40,864 bases of DNA, from positions 1-40,864 of the forward strand of contig NZ_CADESW010000036.1 in NCBI RefSeq assembly GCF_902830275.1. The letters are read 5' to 3'. The position numbers and the translations under genes were made by a program. Each line of letters opens with the position of its first letter. The stretch's first letter is position 1. The notes under the pieces were generated by a model. The model ran no database searches. It saw only the letters and a list, made by a program, of their open reading frames with translations, and was not told the origin of the DNA. Source of the DNA: Burkholderia stagnalis (GTDB lineage Bacteria; Pseudomonadota; Gammaproteobacteria; Burkholderiales; Burkholderiaceae). Positions 24,554 to 33,056 of the stretch are shown here, piece after piece.

Positions 24554-24636
24554 CGAACGGCGCGGCCGTTTTCCCGCCGCGCGCGGCGCAGCATGCGCGC
24601 GGCACGTCATTCACGCATCGGCAACGAGGACACCCC

Positions 24637-26106
24637 ATGTGGCGCAACTGGTCCGGATATGTAAGCAGTCCTGAGGCAACCGTTTCGACACCCGCGTCGC
24701 GCGACGCGCTGGCTGCCGTGCTGCGCGAGGCCGCCGCTTCCGGCGCGACCGTGCGCGCGGCCGGCGCGGGCCATTCGTTCTCGCCGCTCGTGCAGACCGA
24801 CGACGTGATCCTGTCGCTCGACCGGATGCAGGGCGTGATCGACATCGATCCTGAGCGACGCGTCGCGCGCGTCCACGCGGGCACGCGGCTGTGGGCGCTC
24901 GGCCCCGCACTCGCCGCGCGCGGCTACGCGATGGAAAACCTCGGCGACATCAACGTGCAGTCGATCGCCGGCGCGACCAGCACCGGCACGCACGGCACCG
25001 GGATCACGCTCGGCAACCTGTCGACGCAGATCGAGAGCCTCGCGTTCATGCGCGCGGACGGCACGGAAATCCGCGCGTCGGCCGACACGCACCCCGACCT
25101 GTTCGCGGGCGGCCGCATCGGGCTCGGCGTGCTGGGCGTGCTGACCGAGATCGGGCTGCGCGTCGTGCCGTCGTTCCGGCTGCGCCTCGAACGCGGCGCG
25201 ATGCGTCTCGACGATTGCCTCGCGCAGGCGGATGCGCTGATCGGCCGGCATCGCTCGTTCGAGTTCTACTGGTTCCCGCACACCGACACCGTGCTGACCA
25301 AGGCGTGGGACCTCACCGACGACGCGCCCGACACCGCCAGCCGGGCCAGCCGCGCCGCCGAGTCGTTCGTGGAGAACACAGTGTTCGGCGCGCTGTGCGG
25401 GCTCGGCCGGCGCGTGCCGGCGCTGTGCCCGTCGCTGAGCCGGCTGTGCGCGTCGACCGTGTCGGCCGGCCGACAGGTCGACGCGAGCCACGCGATGCTG
25501 TCCACGGTGCGCCGGGTCCGCTTCAACGAAATGGAATGGGCCGTGCCGGCCGAGCGCGGCGCCGACGCGCTGCGGGAAATCCGCGCGTTCATCGCGCGCC
25601 GCACCTTCCCGCTGATGTTCCCGCTCGAATACCGCTGGGTGCGCGGCGATGACATCTGGCTGAGCCCGAACTACGGGCGCGACAGCGTGCACATCTCGGT
25701 CCACCAGTATCGCGGGATGCCGTTCGACGCGTACTTCGCGGGCGTGCAGGCGATCTGCCTGAACCACGGCGGGCGGCCGCACTGGGGCAAGGTGCACGGG
25801 CTGACCGCGGCCGGCCTCGCGGCCTGCTACCCGCGCTGGGACGATTTCCTCGCGCTGCGCGAACGGATGGACCCGCACGGCCGGTTCCTCACGCCGTACC
25901 TGCGCGCGCTGTTCGGCTTGCGGCACGGCGCGTCGGCCACATCGGCCACGTCGGCCACGTCGGCCACATCGGCCCCATCGGCCACATCGGCCACGCCGGC
26001 CACGTCGGCCACATCGGCCGCGCCGATTCGCGCCGGCGCGCGGCCGCCGACCGATGCGGCCCGCGCGCTGCATGCCGCGCCGCGCTCCACCGAGGAGAAC
26101 CGATGA
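24637..26106 (+). CDS. D-arabinono-1,4-lactone oxidase-family FAD oxidoreductase
   Basis: FAD-linked sugar-lactone or polyol oxidase of the ALO/GULO/alditol oxidase group, 489 residues. The FAD domain has RAAGAGHSFSPL, where H46 is the likely covalent flavin attachment site, and GDINVQSIAGATSTGTHGTG. The C-terminal ALO domain has RFNEMEWAVP and HWGKVHGLT and would normally end near RFLTPYLRALFG. About 62 further residues follow, mostly an Ala-Thr-Ser repeat encoded by a 9-bp DNA repeat; this tail is not part of the known fold. GAGGA lies six bases before the ATG, and the stop overlaps the MFS start as ATGA. Location is probably cytoplasmic. Confidence 0.88.
   Translation: MWRNWSGYVSSPEATVSTPASRDALAAVLREAAASGATVRAAGAGHSFSPLVQTDDVILSLDRMQGVIDIDPERRVARVHAGTRLWALGPALAARGYAMENLGDINVQSIAGATSTGTHGTGITLGNLSTQIESLAFMRADGTEIRASADTHPDLFAGGRIGLGVLGVLTEIGLRVVPSFRLRLERGAMRLDDCLAQADALIGRHRSFEFYWFPHTDTVLTKAWDLTDDAPDTASRASRAAESFVENTVFGALCGLGRRVPALCPSLSRLCASTVSAGRQVDASHAMLSTVRRVRFNEMEWAVPAERGADALREIRAFIARRTFPLMFPLEYRWVRGDDIWLSPNYGRDSVHISVHQYRGMPFDAYFAGVQAICLNHGGRPHWGKVHGLTAAGLAACYPRWDDFLALRERMDPHGRFLTPYLRALFGLRHGASATSATSATSATSAPSATSATPATSATSAAPIRAGARPPTDAARALHAAPRSTEENR
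25930..26019 (+). repeat. Ten 9-bp tandem repeats inside a coding region
   Basis: Ten consecutive nonamers of consensus ac(a/g)tcggcc, varying only in the first four bases, encode the Ser-Ala-Thr tail of the FAD oxidase. Because the unit is a multiple of three, copy-number change would lengthen or shorten the tail without frameshift and leave the ATGA coupling to the next gene intact. Confidence 0.85.
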
Positions 26107-27308
26107 GCACCGCCGCTTCCGGTTACGCAGCCTCGTCCCGCCCCGATCCGTCGCGCGGCGCGGTCGTCCGCCTCGCGCTCGCGTTCGCGGCGGCCACCAA
26201 CGGCCTGATCCTGTCGCCGTTCCTGGTCGCCGCCGTGATGGCGCGCTTCCGGCTCGACGAAGGCGCCGCCACCGCGCTCGTCAGCGCCGAGATCCTCGGC
26301 ATCGCGATCAGCTGCGCGCTGTTGCCGCGCCTGATCGCGCGCGCCGCCGGCCCGTTCACGCTGGCCGGCATGCTCGGCGCGATCGCGGGGCAGGCGCTCA
26401 GCGCCGTCGCGCCCGGCATCGTGCCGGTTGGCGCGGCGCGCGGGCTGACGGGGCTGTTCGAGGGGATGCTGTTCGTCGTCGTCGCATCGGGCGTGTCGCA
26501 GCGCGCGTCGACCGACCGCCTGTGGGGGCACATCAACCTGCTCGCGGGCGGCATCAACGGCGGCATCCTCGTGCTGATCTCGGCGCTGCCGTCCGCGTGG
26601 CTCGCGCGGGGGATCTTCGCGCTGCTGGCGAGCGTCGTGGCCGTGCTGGCGCCCGCGATGCGCGGCATCGGCGCGTTCGCGGCGCCGCCGGCGCAGGCGG
26701 CCCGCACGCAGGCGCGCGACGGCGGCCTGCCGTGGCGCCCGGTCGTCGCGATCTGGATCGTGACCGCGCTGGTGTACGGCGTGCAGGCATCGCAATGGGC
26801 GATCGCCGGCTTCGTCGGCGCGCGCGCCGGGCTGTCGCCGACGACGATCGGCGTGCGGCTGTCGGCGTCGTCGCTGCTCGGCTTCGTCGGCGCGGCCGTC
26901 CCCGCGCATCCGGCAAGCCACCGGCATCGCCTCGCGCTGATCTGGGCCGCGCAGCTCGCGATGGTCGCGTCGCTCGAATGGTTCTTCGGCTCGACCGGCG
27001 GCGGCGCGTACTTCACGAGCCAGCTCGTGCTGAACGGCGCGTTCTTCGTGATCGTGCCGTTCCTCACGGGCCTGCTGTCCGACGTCGATCCCGACGGCTC
27101 GCTCGTGGCCCGCACGCTCGTCGTCACGTTCTTCGCCGCGGGCGTGGGCACCGCGCTGTCCGGCGCGCTGCTCGGTCGCTACGGCGGCACGCGGGTCGCG
27201 CACCTGCTGTGCATCGCGGTGCTGGCCGCCGCGCCGTTCGTGCGGCTCGCGCTGAGACGCGCAGCACCGGCCGGCGCGCACGGCGGCGTGGGCCATCCGT
27301 CGCGCTGA
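26103..27308 (+). CDS. MFS transporter (12 TM)
   Basis: Inner-membrane major facilitator protein, 401 residues with about 12 hydrophobic helices. It starts MSTAASGYAASSRPDPSRGAVVRLALAFAAATNGLILSPFLVAA and has acidic/charged loop residues after helix 2 (ARFRLDEGAA). The classic GxLaDrxGrr motif is degenerate, so assignment to an MFS subfamily is not attempted. Its ATG overlaps the stop of the FAD oxidase gene, so uptake and oxidation are coupled. A porin gene follows 166 bp later. The likely role is import of the cassette's substrate across the inner membrane. Confidence 0.85.
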   Translation: MSTAASGYAASSRPDPSRGAVVRLALAFAAATNGLILSPFLVAAVMARFRLDEGAATALVSAEILGIAISCALLPRLIARAAGPFTLAGMLGAIAGQALSAVAPGIVPVGAARGLTGLFEGMLFVVVASGVSQRASTDRLWGHINLLAGGINGGILVLISALPSAWLARGIFALLASVVAVLAPAMRGIGAFAAPPAQAARTQARDGGLPWRPVVAIWIVTALVYGVQASQWAIAGFVGARAGLSPTTIGVRLSASSLLGFVGAAVPAHPASHRHRLALIWAAQLAMVASLEWFFGSTGGGAYFTSQLVLNGAFFVIVPFLTGLLSDVDPDGSLVARTLVVTFFAAGVGTALSGALLGRYGGTRVAHLLCIAVLAAAPFVRLALRRAAPAGAHGGVGHPSR

Positions 27309-27474
27309 CACGCATCGCGCGTCGCGCCGGTGCACGCGGCATAGGCGGCATCACGCTGGCCGCGACGCACCACGAAAATGGCCGCCGCGGCCTTGGCCCG
27401 CGCAAATTTGGCTCTCTACATTCGATCCGGCGGCGCAAGACCGCCAGCCTCTCCCCCATCCGTCCGGAGTTCCG

Positions 27475-28683
27475 ATGACTCGCCGCATGACTCGTCTCGA
27501 AAGCATCCGCGCCGCCTGCTGCGCGATGTCGGTCCTCGCCGGCACCGCCGCGCACGCGCAAACCAGCCTGACGCTGTACGGCGTGATCGACGCCGGCCTG
27601 CGCTACGAAACGAACGGCGTTTCATACGGGCCCGACGGCGCGCCGCAGGCGACGGGCCGCAAGATCTCGATGGCCGACGGCGGCGGCCTGACCGAAAGCT
27701 ACTGGGGCCTCAAGGGCAACGAGGACCTCGGCGGCGGCCTGTCGGCGCAGTTCAACGTCGAAAGCCACTTCGGCCCCAACAGCGGCGCCATCGTGCCGGC
27801 GAATTCGGACAACTTCTTCCAGGTCGCGTTCGTGGGGCTGACGTCGTCGACGCTCGGCCAGCTGATGCTCGGCCGCCAGTACAACGTCGCGTTCGAAGGC
27901 GTGTCGATGACCTACGGATCGAACCTGTGGGCCGGCCCGCAGGATCCGTACTTCAACCTGTTCAAGCCCGAACAGACGATGCTGGCCGGCGCGCGCACCA
28001 GCAACATGATCCAGTACATCGCGCAGCTCGGCGGCTTCTACCTGCTCGCGCAATACGCGCCGGGCGGGCATGCGGGCGGCGGCTCGGCCGGCAGCCAGTA
28101 CGGCGCGGCCGTCGTGTACGCGCCGGACAAGGGGCCGTTCACGCTCGGCGCATCGGCCATGCGGATCCGCGACGACGCCACCAGCGGCCACTTCGACATC
28201 TATTCGGGCGGCGGCTCGCTGACGATCGGCAACGCGAGCGTCAACGCCGGCTACATCGTGAACACGCGCGACAACGAATTCACGTCGTTCGCGAACGGCC
28301 CGTTCAGCCCGACCGATCTTGCGGCGCTCGGCATCATCTCGCCGGCGCAGGTGGCCGATCCGGCCGCGCCCGGCGGCTTCCGCCGCCGCGAGATGGTGCT
28401 CGCCGGGCTGACCTACCGGATCACGCCGGTGCTGACCGCGGCCGTCAACGCATGGTGGACCAACCAGTCCGGCTACGTCGCGAACTTCGACGGCCGCGCG
28501 CGCCAGTTCCAGGTGATCGCCGGCTACTGCCTGTCGAAGCGCAGCATGCTCTACGCGGAAGTCGACTACGCGATCTATCGCGGCGGCCTGGCCGGCGCGC
28601 AGCTCGTGGGCGTCAACGGCCAGGCGCCGAGCACGGGCACCACGCAGCTCGGCGCGACCGTCGGCCTGCGCCACTACTTCTGA
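27475..28683 (+). CDS. OmpC-like general porin
   Basis: Second outer-membrane porin of the window, 402 residues. The signal peptide ends TAAHAQ, followed by TSLTLYGVIDAGLRYETN, then SYWGLKGNEDLGGGLSAQFNVES and LGRQYNVAFEG; the last residue is Phe (LRHYF). It has longer extracellular loops than the 360-residue porin at 133. An upstream ATG-Thr-Arg-Arg-ATG arrangement allows two starts; the first is kept. It sits between the MFS transporter and an AraC regulator in a rightward cassette and plausibly carries the same substrate across the outer membrane. Confidence 0.93.
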   Translation: MTRRMTRLESIRAACCAMSVLAGTAAHAQTSLTLYGVIDAGLRYETNGVSYGPDGAPQATGRKISMADGGGLTESYWGLKGNEDLGGGLSAQFNVESHFGPNSGAIVPANSDNFFQVAFVGLTSSTLGQLMLGRQYNVAFEGVSMTYGSNLWAGPQDPYFNLFKPEQTMLAGARTSNMIQYIAQLGGFYLLAQYAPGGHAGGGSAGSQYGAAVVYAPDKGPFTLGASAMRIRDDATSGHFDIYSGGGSLTIGNASVNAGYIVNTRDNEFTSFANGPFSPTDLAALGIISPAQVADPAAPGGFRRREMVLAGLTYRITPVLTAAVNAWWTNQSGYVANFDGRARQFQVIAGYCLSKRSMLYAEVDYAIYRGGLAGAQLVGVNGQAPSTGTTQLGATVGLRHYF

Positions 28684-28770
28684 GCGGCCGCGCCGATGTG
28701 GCCGGCGGCCGCCGAGGCACCCCGCGCGGGCGGGACGCGTACAATCCGTGGAAAAAAGCTGGGAGCATCC

Positions 28771-29817
28771 ATGGACGATACCACCCGCTATACGACGGCA
28801 AACCTGCCGGTTCATTTACTGCGGTGCCTGGCGGAGACAAGCAAGGAACTGGGCATCGACCCCACACGGCTGTGCCTCGGGCTCGGCTTCGACGTCGCGG
28901 ACCTGTCCAATCCGTCGTGCCGGATTTCGCTGCGCCAGGCGAGCGCGATGATCCGCCGCGCGCTCGAGATGGCACCGCGGCGCGCGCTCGGCCTCGAGCT
29001 GGGCGTCAGCGAGACGATCGCGTCGATCGGGCTGGTCGGCTACGCGATGCTGACGAGCCCGACCGTCAAGGATGCGATCGCGGTCGGCATCGCGCTGCAG
29101 CGCCACACCGGCCCGCTGATGCATTTCGACCTGACGACCGACGCGCGCTCCCTGTCGATCTACGCGACCAACGTGTTCCTCGAACCCGACATCGAGGCGT
29201 TCCTCGTCGAGGAGGCGTTCGGCAGTTTCATGAAGATCGGCCGCTCGCTCGCCGGCGACGGCTTCCAGCCGAAGGCCGTCGACCTCAGCTACCCGCGGCC
29301 CGACTACGCGGACCAGTACGCGCGCGTGTTCCAGTGCCCGGTGCGCTTCGAGCAGGAGCACAACCTGTTCGCATGCGACGCCGCCTGGGGCCGCCGCGCG
29401 ATCGCGACCAGCGATCCGCTCGCGCACCGGCAGGCGCTCGAGTTCCTGCAGACGGCGCTGCCGCCCGAGCCCGAAGGCACCGACTTCCTCGAATCGATCG
29501 AGCGGATCGTGCGGCGCGACCTGCGCCACGCGCCGACGCTCGCCGCGATCGCCACGCAGTTGTGCATGAGCGAGCGCACGCTGCGGCGGCGCCTCGCCGA
29601 TCAGGGCGTGTCCTACCAGGCCGTGATCGACACGATCCGCAAGAAGCGCGCGTTCACGCTGCTCAGCAACCCGCGGCTGTCGATCGAGGATGTCGCGCAC
29701 GCGGTCGGCTTCAGCGATTCGCACAACTTCCGGCGCGCGTTCAAGCGCTGGACCGGGCATGGCCCGCGCGAGGCGTTCCATGCGATCGGCGCGGCGGCAC
29801 CGTCCGGCACGCATTGA
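28771..29817 (+). CDS. AraC family regulator with arabinose-binding-type N-terminal domain
   Basis: Transcriptional regulator of 348 residues. The N-terminal two-thirds match the AraC-type effector domain of the OruR/ArgR-like subfamily (LGIDPTRLCLGLGFDVADL, IGLVGYAMLTSPTVKDAI, HFDLTTDARSLSIYA). The C-terminal double HTH reads TLAAIATQLCMSERTLRRRLADQGVSYQ and IEDVAHAVGFSDSHNFRRAFKRWTGHGPREAF. The ATG at 28771 has GGGAG upstream and gives a family-like N terminus; the open frame extends a further 25 codons. It closes the PLP/FAD-oxidase/MFS/porin cassette and is the likely local regulator. Its TGA stop is the first three bases of an octamer tandem array. Confidence 0.92.
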   Translation: MDDTTRYTTANLPVHLLRCLAETSKELGIDPTRLCLGLGFDVADLSNPSCRISLRQASAMIRRALEMAPRRALGLELGVSETIASIGLVGYAMLTSPTVKDAIAVGIALQRHTGPLMHFDLTTDARSLSIYATNVFLEPDIEAFLVEEAFGSFMKIGRSLAGDGFQPKAVDLSYPRPDYADQYARVFQCPVRFEQEHNLFACDAAWGRRAIATSDPLAHRQALEFLQTALPPEPEGTDFLESIERIVRRDLRHAPTLAAIATQLCMSERTLRRRLADQGVSYQAVIDTIRKKRAFTLLSNPRLSIEDVAHAVGFSDSHNFRRAFKRWTGHGPREAFHAIGAAAPSGTH

Positions 29818-30102
29818 CGTGGTGACGCGGTGACGCGGTGACGCGGTGACGTGGTGACGTGGTGACGTGGTGACGTGGTGACGTGGTGACGCATTGTTGC
29901 GGTGACTCGGTGACTCGGTGACACGGTTACGCGGTGACGTGGTGACGTGGTGACGTGGCGACGTGGCGACGTGGTGATGCGGTGATGCGGTGATGCGGTG
30001 ATGCATTGACGCATTGACGCATTGACGCATTGACGCATTGACGCATTGACGCATTGACGCATTGACGCATTGACGCGATGACGTGGTGACGTGGTGACGC
30101 GC
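29815..30102. repeat. 36-unit octamer tandem repeat array
   Basis: From 29815 the sequence divides without any insertion or deletion into 36 consecutive 8-base units of consensus TGACGYRK. Variants are clustered: tgacgcgg and tgacgtgg first, a mixed middle (tgactcgg, tgacacgg, tgatgcgg), then a run of tgacgcat (30007-30070), ending tgacgtgg and tgacgcgc. The first unit contains the araC stop codon, and the array ends 100 bp before the GNAT gene start. Long spurious frames on both strands arise from it. No inverted symmetry or spacer/repeat alternation is present, so it is not a CRISPR. Confidence 0.95.
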
Positions 30103-30201
30103 GCCCGGACGATGGCCCGGTCGGTTGGCGCGTTCTTGGCCCTGTCGACCGGGCCGTCCGCGCGCTATCGTGTGCAGCGTTCCCCGTTCGTTGAGACGCC
30201 C

Positions 30202-30669
30202 ATGACCGCCTCGCTCCGCTTCACTCATCTCGACACGCCGCAGGCGCTGCTGCCCGCCTTCGACGTGATGCGCCAGTTGCGCGCGCACCTGACGGATCCG
30301 CACGCGTTCGCCGCGCAGGTCGCGCGGCAGCACGCTGACGGCTATCGCCTGCTTGCCGCATCCGACGCGGGCCGCATCGTCGGTCTCGCTGGCTACCGAA
30401 CCCTCACTAACCTGCTGTACGGCCGCTTCGTGTACGTCGACGATCTGGTGGTCGACGCCGCAGCGCAACGCGGCGGCATCGGCGCGCAATTGCTCGACGC
30501 GGTGCGGCGCATCGCGAGCGAGGCCGGCTGCGCGCAGCTCGTGCTCGACACGGGCCTGCACATGCCGCTCGCGCAGCGCTTCTATTTCCGCAACGGGCTG
30601 CTCGCACGCGGCATGCATTTCGCGCAGGCGCTCGCGCCGCTTGCGCCGGCAACGGAGCAAGCGTCATGA
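30202..30669 (+). CDS. GNAT family N-acetyltransferase
   Basis: Acetyl-CoA-dependent acyltransferase of the GNAT fold, 155 residues. The central motif A is VDDLVVDAAAQRGGIGAQLLDAVRRIA, with the Q/R-x-x-G-x-G/A acetyl-CoA loop. It is preceded by the beta-strand pair RIVGLAGYRTL and followed by LVLDTGLHMPLAQRFYFRNGL. The frame is open further upstream into the tail of the octamer array, but MTASLRFTHLDTP is the sensible start. The stop overlaps the next gene's ATG (ATGA), tying it to a flavin oxidoreductase. The acceptor substrate is unknown. Confidence 0.88.
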   Translation: MTASLRFTHLDTPQALLPAFDVMRQLRAHLTDPHAFAAQVARQHADGYRLLAASDAGRIVGLAGYRTLTNLLYGRFVYVDDLVVDAAAQRGGIGAQLLDAVRRIASEAGCAQLVLDTGLHMPLAQRFYFRNGLLARGMHFAQALAPLAPATEQAS

Positions 30670-31340
30670 AGATCCTGCTGATCAACGCGAGCCCGCACGG
30701 CGCAGCCAGCCACGGCTTTCGTCTCGCCGGCGAGATCGTCGACATGCTGCGCGCACGCGTCGCGCCGGGCGCGGCGGCGATCGACGTGACCGAACGCGAC
30801 CTGGCCACGTTGCCGCTGCCGCCCGTCGCCCGCGACTACGCGCGCGCCATCACGTCGCGCACGCCGGATACCGCGCAGTTCGACCTGTCCGAGGAGCTGA
30901 TCGGCGAGATCGAGGCAACCGACGCGCTGATCGTCAACACGCCGATGCACAACTTCACGGTGCCGGCGGCGCTCAAGCTGTGGATCGATTACGTGCTGCG
31001 CATTCATCGCACGTTCGCGTCGACGCCGGACGGCAAGGTCGGGCTGATGCGCGACCGGCCGACCGTCGTGATCGTCGGGTCGGGCGGCTTCCATCGCGGC
31101 GCGCGCGCGCGGCAGCCGGATTTCCTGACGCCGTACCTGCACTATGCGCTCGGCTCGATCGGCATCCGCGACGTGCAGTTCCTGCTGCTGCAAGGGCTCG
31201 TGGCAGGCGAAGCGGCCGTGGCCGAAGCGCTCGATACGGCGCGCGCCGAGCTGGCCGGCGGCTCGGTGTTCGCGGCGCTCGCCGCGCACGCGGCCGGCCG
31301 TGCGCGCGCCGACGCAACTGCGGCGGTGCCGGGCGCTTGA
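30666..31340 (+). CDS. FMN-dependent NAD(P)H oxidoreductase, AzoR/flavodoxin fold
   Basis: Flavodoxin-like oxidoreductase related to FMN-dependent NADH-azoreductase and NAD(P)H:quinone reductases, 224 residues. It begins MKILLINASPHGAASHGFRLAGEIVDML, the flavin-phosphate loop, and has LIVNTPMHNFTVPAALKLWIDYVLRIHRTF, the strongly conserved AzoR-type segment. A GSGGFHRG loop and the QGLVAGE region follow. It probably performs two-electron reduction of quinones, azo or nitro compounds. Translation is coupled to the preceding acetyltransferase; a MocR regulator converges 27 bp downstream. Confidence 0.9.
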   Translation: MKILLINASPHGAASHGFRLAGEIVDMLRARVAPGAAAIDVTERDLATLPLPPVARDYARAITSRTPDTAQFDLSEELIGEIEATDALIVNTPMHNFTVPAALKLWIDYVLRIHRTFASTPDGKVGLMRDRPTVVIVGSGGFHRGARARQPDFLTPYLHYALGSIGIRDVQFLLLQGLVAGEAAVAEALDTARAELAGGSVFAALAAHAAGRARADATAAVPGA

Positions 31341-31367
31341 CGCCCCCGGGGCGCGACGTGATGCGCG

Positions 31368-32867
31368 TCAGCCATCCAGACACGCGCGCAGCGTGCGCGC
31401 GTGTCGCCCGGCCTCCCGCGCGTCGGCGATATTCGCGAAGCCCATCACCAGCCCGCGCGGCGTAATCCGCGCGCGCGGGTTCGCATACCAGGTCGACAGC
31501 GGCACCACCGCGAGCCCCGCGTCGCGGGCGCGCGCCGCGACCGCGACATCGTCGACACTGCCGTCGGCGAACCGCACCGCGAACTGGATGCCGCCGGACG
31601 GCGGATCGACGATCAGCCGTTCGCCGAACGCCTGCCGCAGCGCCTGCACGATCAGCATGCGCCGCTCGGCGTACAACGCGCGCATCCGCTTCAGGTGGCG
31701 CGCGAAATGCCCCTGCTCGATGAAATCCGCCGTGGCCGCCTGCAACAGCGTCGGCGAGCCGGCGTTCATGCTGAGCGCGACCCGGCCGATGCGCTCGATC
31801 GCGCGTTCCGGCACCACCGCATACGCGAGCCGCAAGCCCGGAAACATCACCTTGCTGAACGTGCCGCAATAGATCACGCGATCGCGCCGGTCGAGGCGCT
31901 TCAGCGCCGGCAGCGGCCGCCCCTGATAACGGAATTCGCTGTCGTAGTCGTCCTCGATGATCCAGCTCGACGCGTGCTCGGCCCAATCCAGCAGCGCGAT
32001 GCGTCGCGCGAGCGACAGCGTGTGCCCGAGCGGGCTCTGGTGCGACGGCGTGACCAGCGCGAAGCGCGCGTCGGCGTCCAGCTGGGTGCCGCGCTCGACG
32101 TCGATGCCTTCGCCGTCGACCGGCACCGGCACGAGCCGCACGCCGGTCTCGTTCAGGAAGCCGCGCGCGAGCAGGTAGCCGGGATCCTCGAACCACATGC
32201 GATCGTCCGGGCGCGCCAGGCTGCGCAACAGCAGTTCGAGCGTCGCGCGATAGCCGCCGGTCACGAAGACCTGTTCCGGCACGCAGGTCACGCCGCGCGA
32301 CAGCCCGAGATAGGTCGCGATGTGCTCGCGCAGCGGCCCGTAGCCGGCCGGATCGGGATACGCGAGGCTCGCGCGTTCGCCGCTGCGCGCGCGCTGCGAC
32401 ACCAGCCGGTGCCAGACCTTGCGCGGAAACGCGTCGAGCGCGGGCAGCCCCGGCTGCAACGGCCGCGGCTCGCCGCTCATCGCGACGGCGAGCGCCTGCA
32501 GGCGCGGTGCCGCCGCCGGCCGCCGCGCCGCGCCGTTGCCTTCGGCGCCCGGCTCGCGTGCGCTGCCCGCGCCCGGCGCGCGCGATGCGCGCGTGACGGC
32601 CGCCGGCAGCGACGGCGACACGAACGTGCCCGCCGCGCCGCGCATCTGCAGGTAGCCCTCGTCGACCAGGATCGAATAGGCGAGCTCGACGGTGCCGCGC
32701 GCCGTGTTCAGCTGCGTGGCGAGGCCGCGCAGCGCGGGCACGCGATCGCCGGGATGCAGATGGCCGGCGGCGATCGCGGTCCTGAAGCGTTCGCAGATCT
32801 GCAGGTAGATCGGCTGTTGATGGTGCCGGTCGATTTCGATGGTCAGGGCGGGGGACGGTGCGGTCAT
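31368..32867 (-). CDS. MocR-type GntR/aminotransferase regulator
   Basis: Transcription factor joining a GntR winged helix to a fold-type I aminotransferase domain, 499 residues. The HTH spans about 15-85 (PIYLQICERFRTAIAAGHLHPGDRVP, LATQLNTARGTVELAY). An Ala/Pro/Gly-rich linker follows (about 86-125), then the PLP-binding domain with VTGGYRATLELLLRSL, TPSHQSPLG, IIEDDYDSEFRY and Schiff-base lysine K339 in GTFSKVMFPGLRL. The ATG at 32867 gives the normal family N terminus; the frame is open 57 codons further. It is divergent from the NmrA-like gene (189 bp between), its likely target. Relatives include PdxR, GabR and TauR; the ligand here is unknown. Confidence 0.92.
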   Translation of the reverse strand: MTAPSPALTIEIDRHHQQPIYLQICERFRTAIAAGHLHPGDRVPALRGLATQLNTARGTVELAYSILVDEGYLQMRGAAGTFVSPSLPAAVTRASRAPGAGSAREPGAEGNGAARRPAAAPRLQALAVAMSGEPRPLQPGLPALDAFPRKVWHRLVSQRARSGERASLAYPDPAGYGPLREHIATYLGLSRGVTCVPEQVFVTGGYRATLELLLRSLARPDDRMWFEDPGYLLARGFLNETGVRLVPVPVDGEGIDVERGTQLDADARFALVTPSHQSPLGHTLSLARRIALLDWAEHASSWIIEDDYDSEFRYQGRPLPALKRLDRRDRVIYCGTFSKVMFPGLRLAYAVVPERAIERIGRVALSMNAGSPTLLQAATADFIEQGHFARHLKRMRALYAERRMLIVQALRQAFGERLIVDPPSGGIQFAVRFADGSVDDVAVAARARDAGLAVVPLSTWYANPRARITPRGLVMGFANIADAREAGRHARTLRACLDG

Positions 32868-32973
32868 GACGGTCTCGCGGGCGACGGGAGCGGAAGCAGC
32901 ATGGATCAGTCGGATCGGCGATTCTTGGCACTTATCGCCGGGACATGATTCTCCCAGAATAGCCTCACGCGAT

Positions 32974-32986
32974 GCGACGGTGTCGC
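32974..32986. promoter_or_regulatory. Candidate operator in the MocR/NmrA divergent promoter region
   Basis: Inverted repeat gcgac-ggt-gtcgc in the 189-bp intergenic region, about 70 bp before the NmrA-like ATG and 107 bp before the mocR start. Proposed on symmetry and position only. Confidence 0.3.
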
Positions 32987-33056
32987 CTACATTCAAACGA
33001 GACGGCACCCGTCGGCCATCCCGCTCGTTCAACTGCATTCATCTGGAGGTTTTGCC

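Noticed and set aside
29815..30102. CRISPR array
   Set aside because: Units are only 8 bp with no spacers, no dyad symmetry and no cas genes.
28816..30660. Minus-strand 614-codon frame containing MRQCVNAS-type amino-acid repeats
   Set aside because: The repeats are translation of the octamer DNA array and the rest is antisense to araC and the GNAT gene; there is no ribosome site or recognisable domain.
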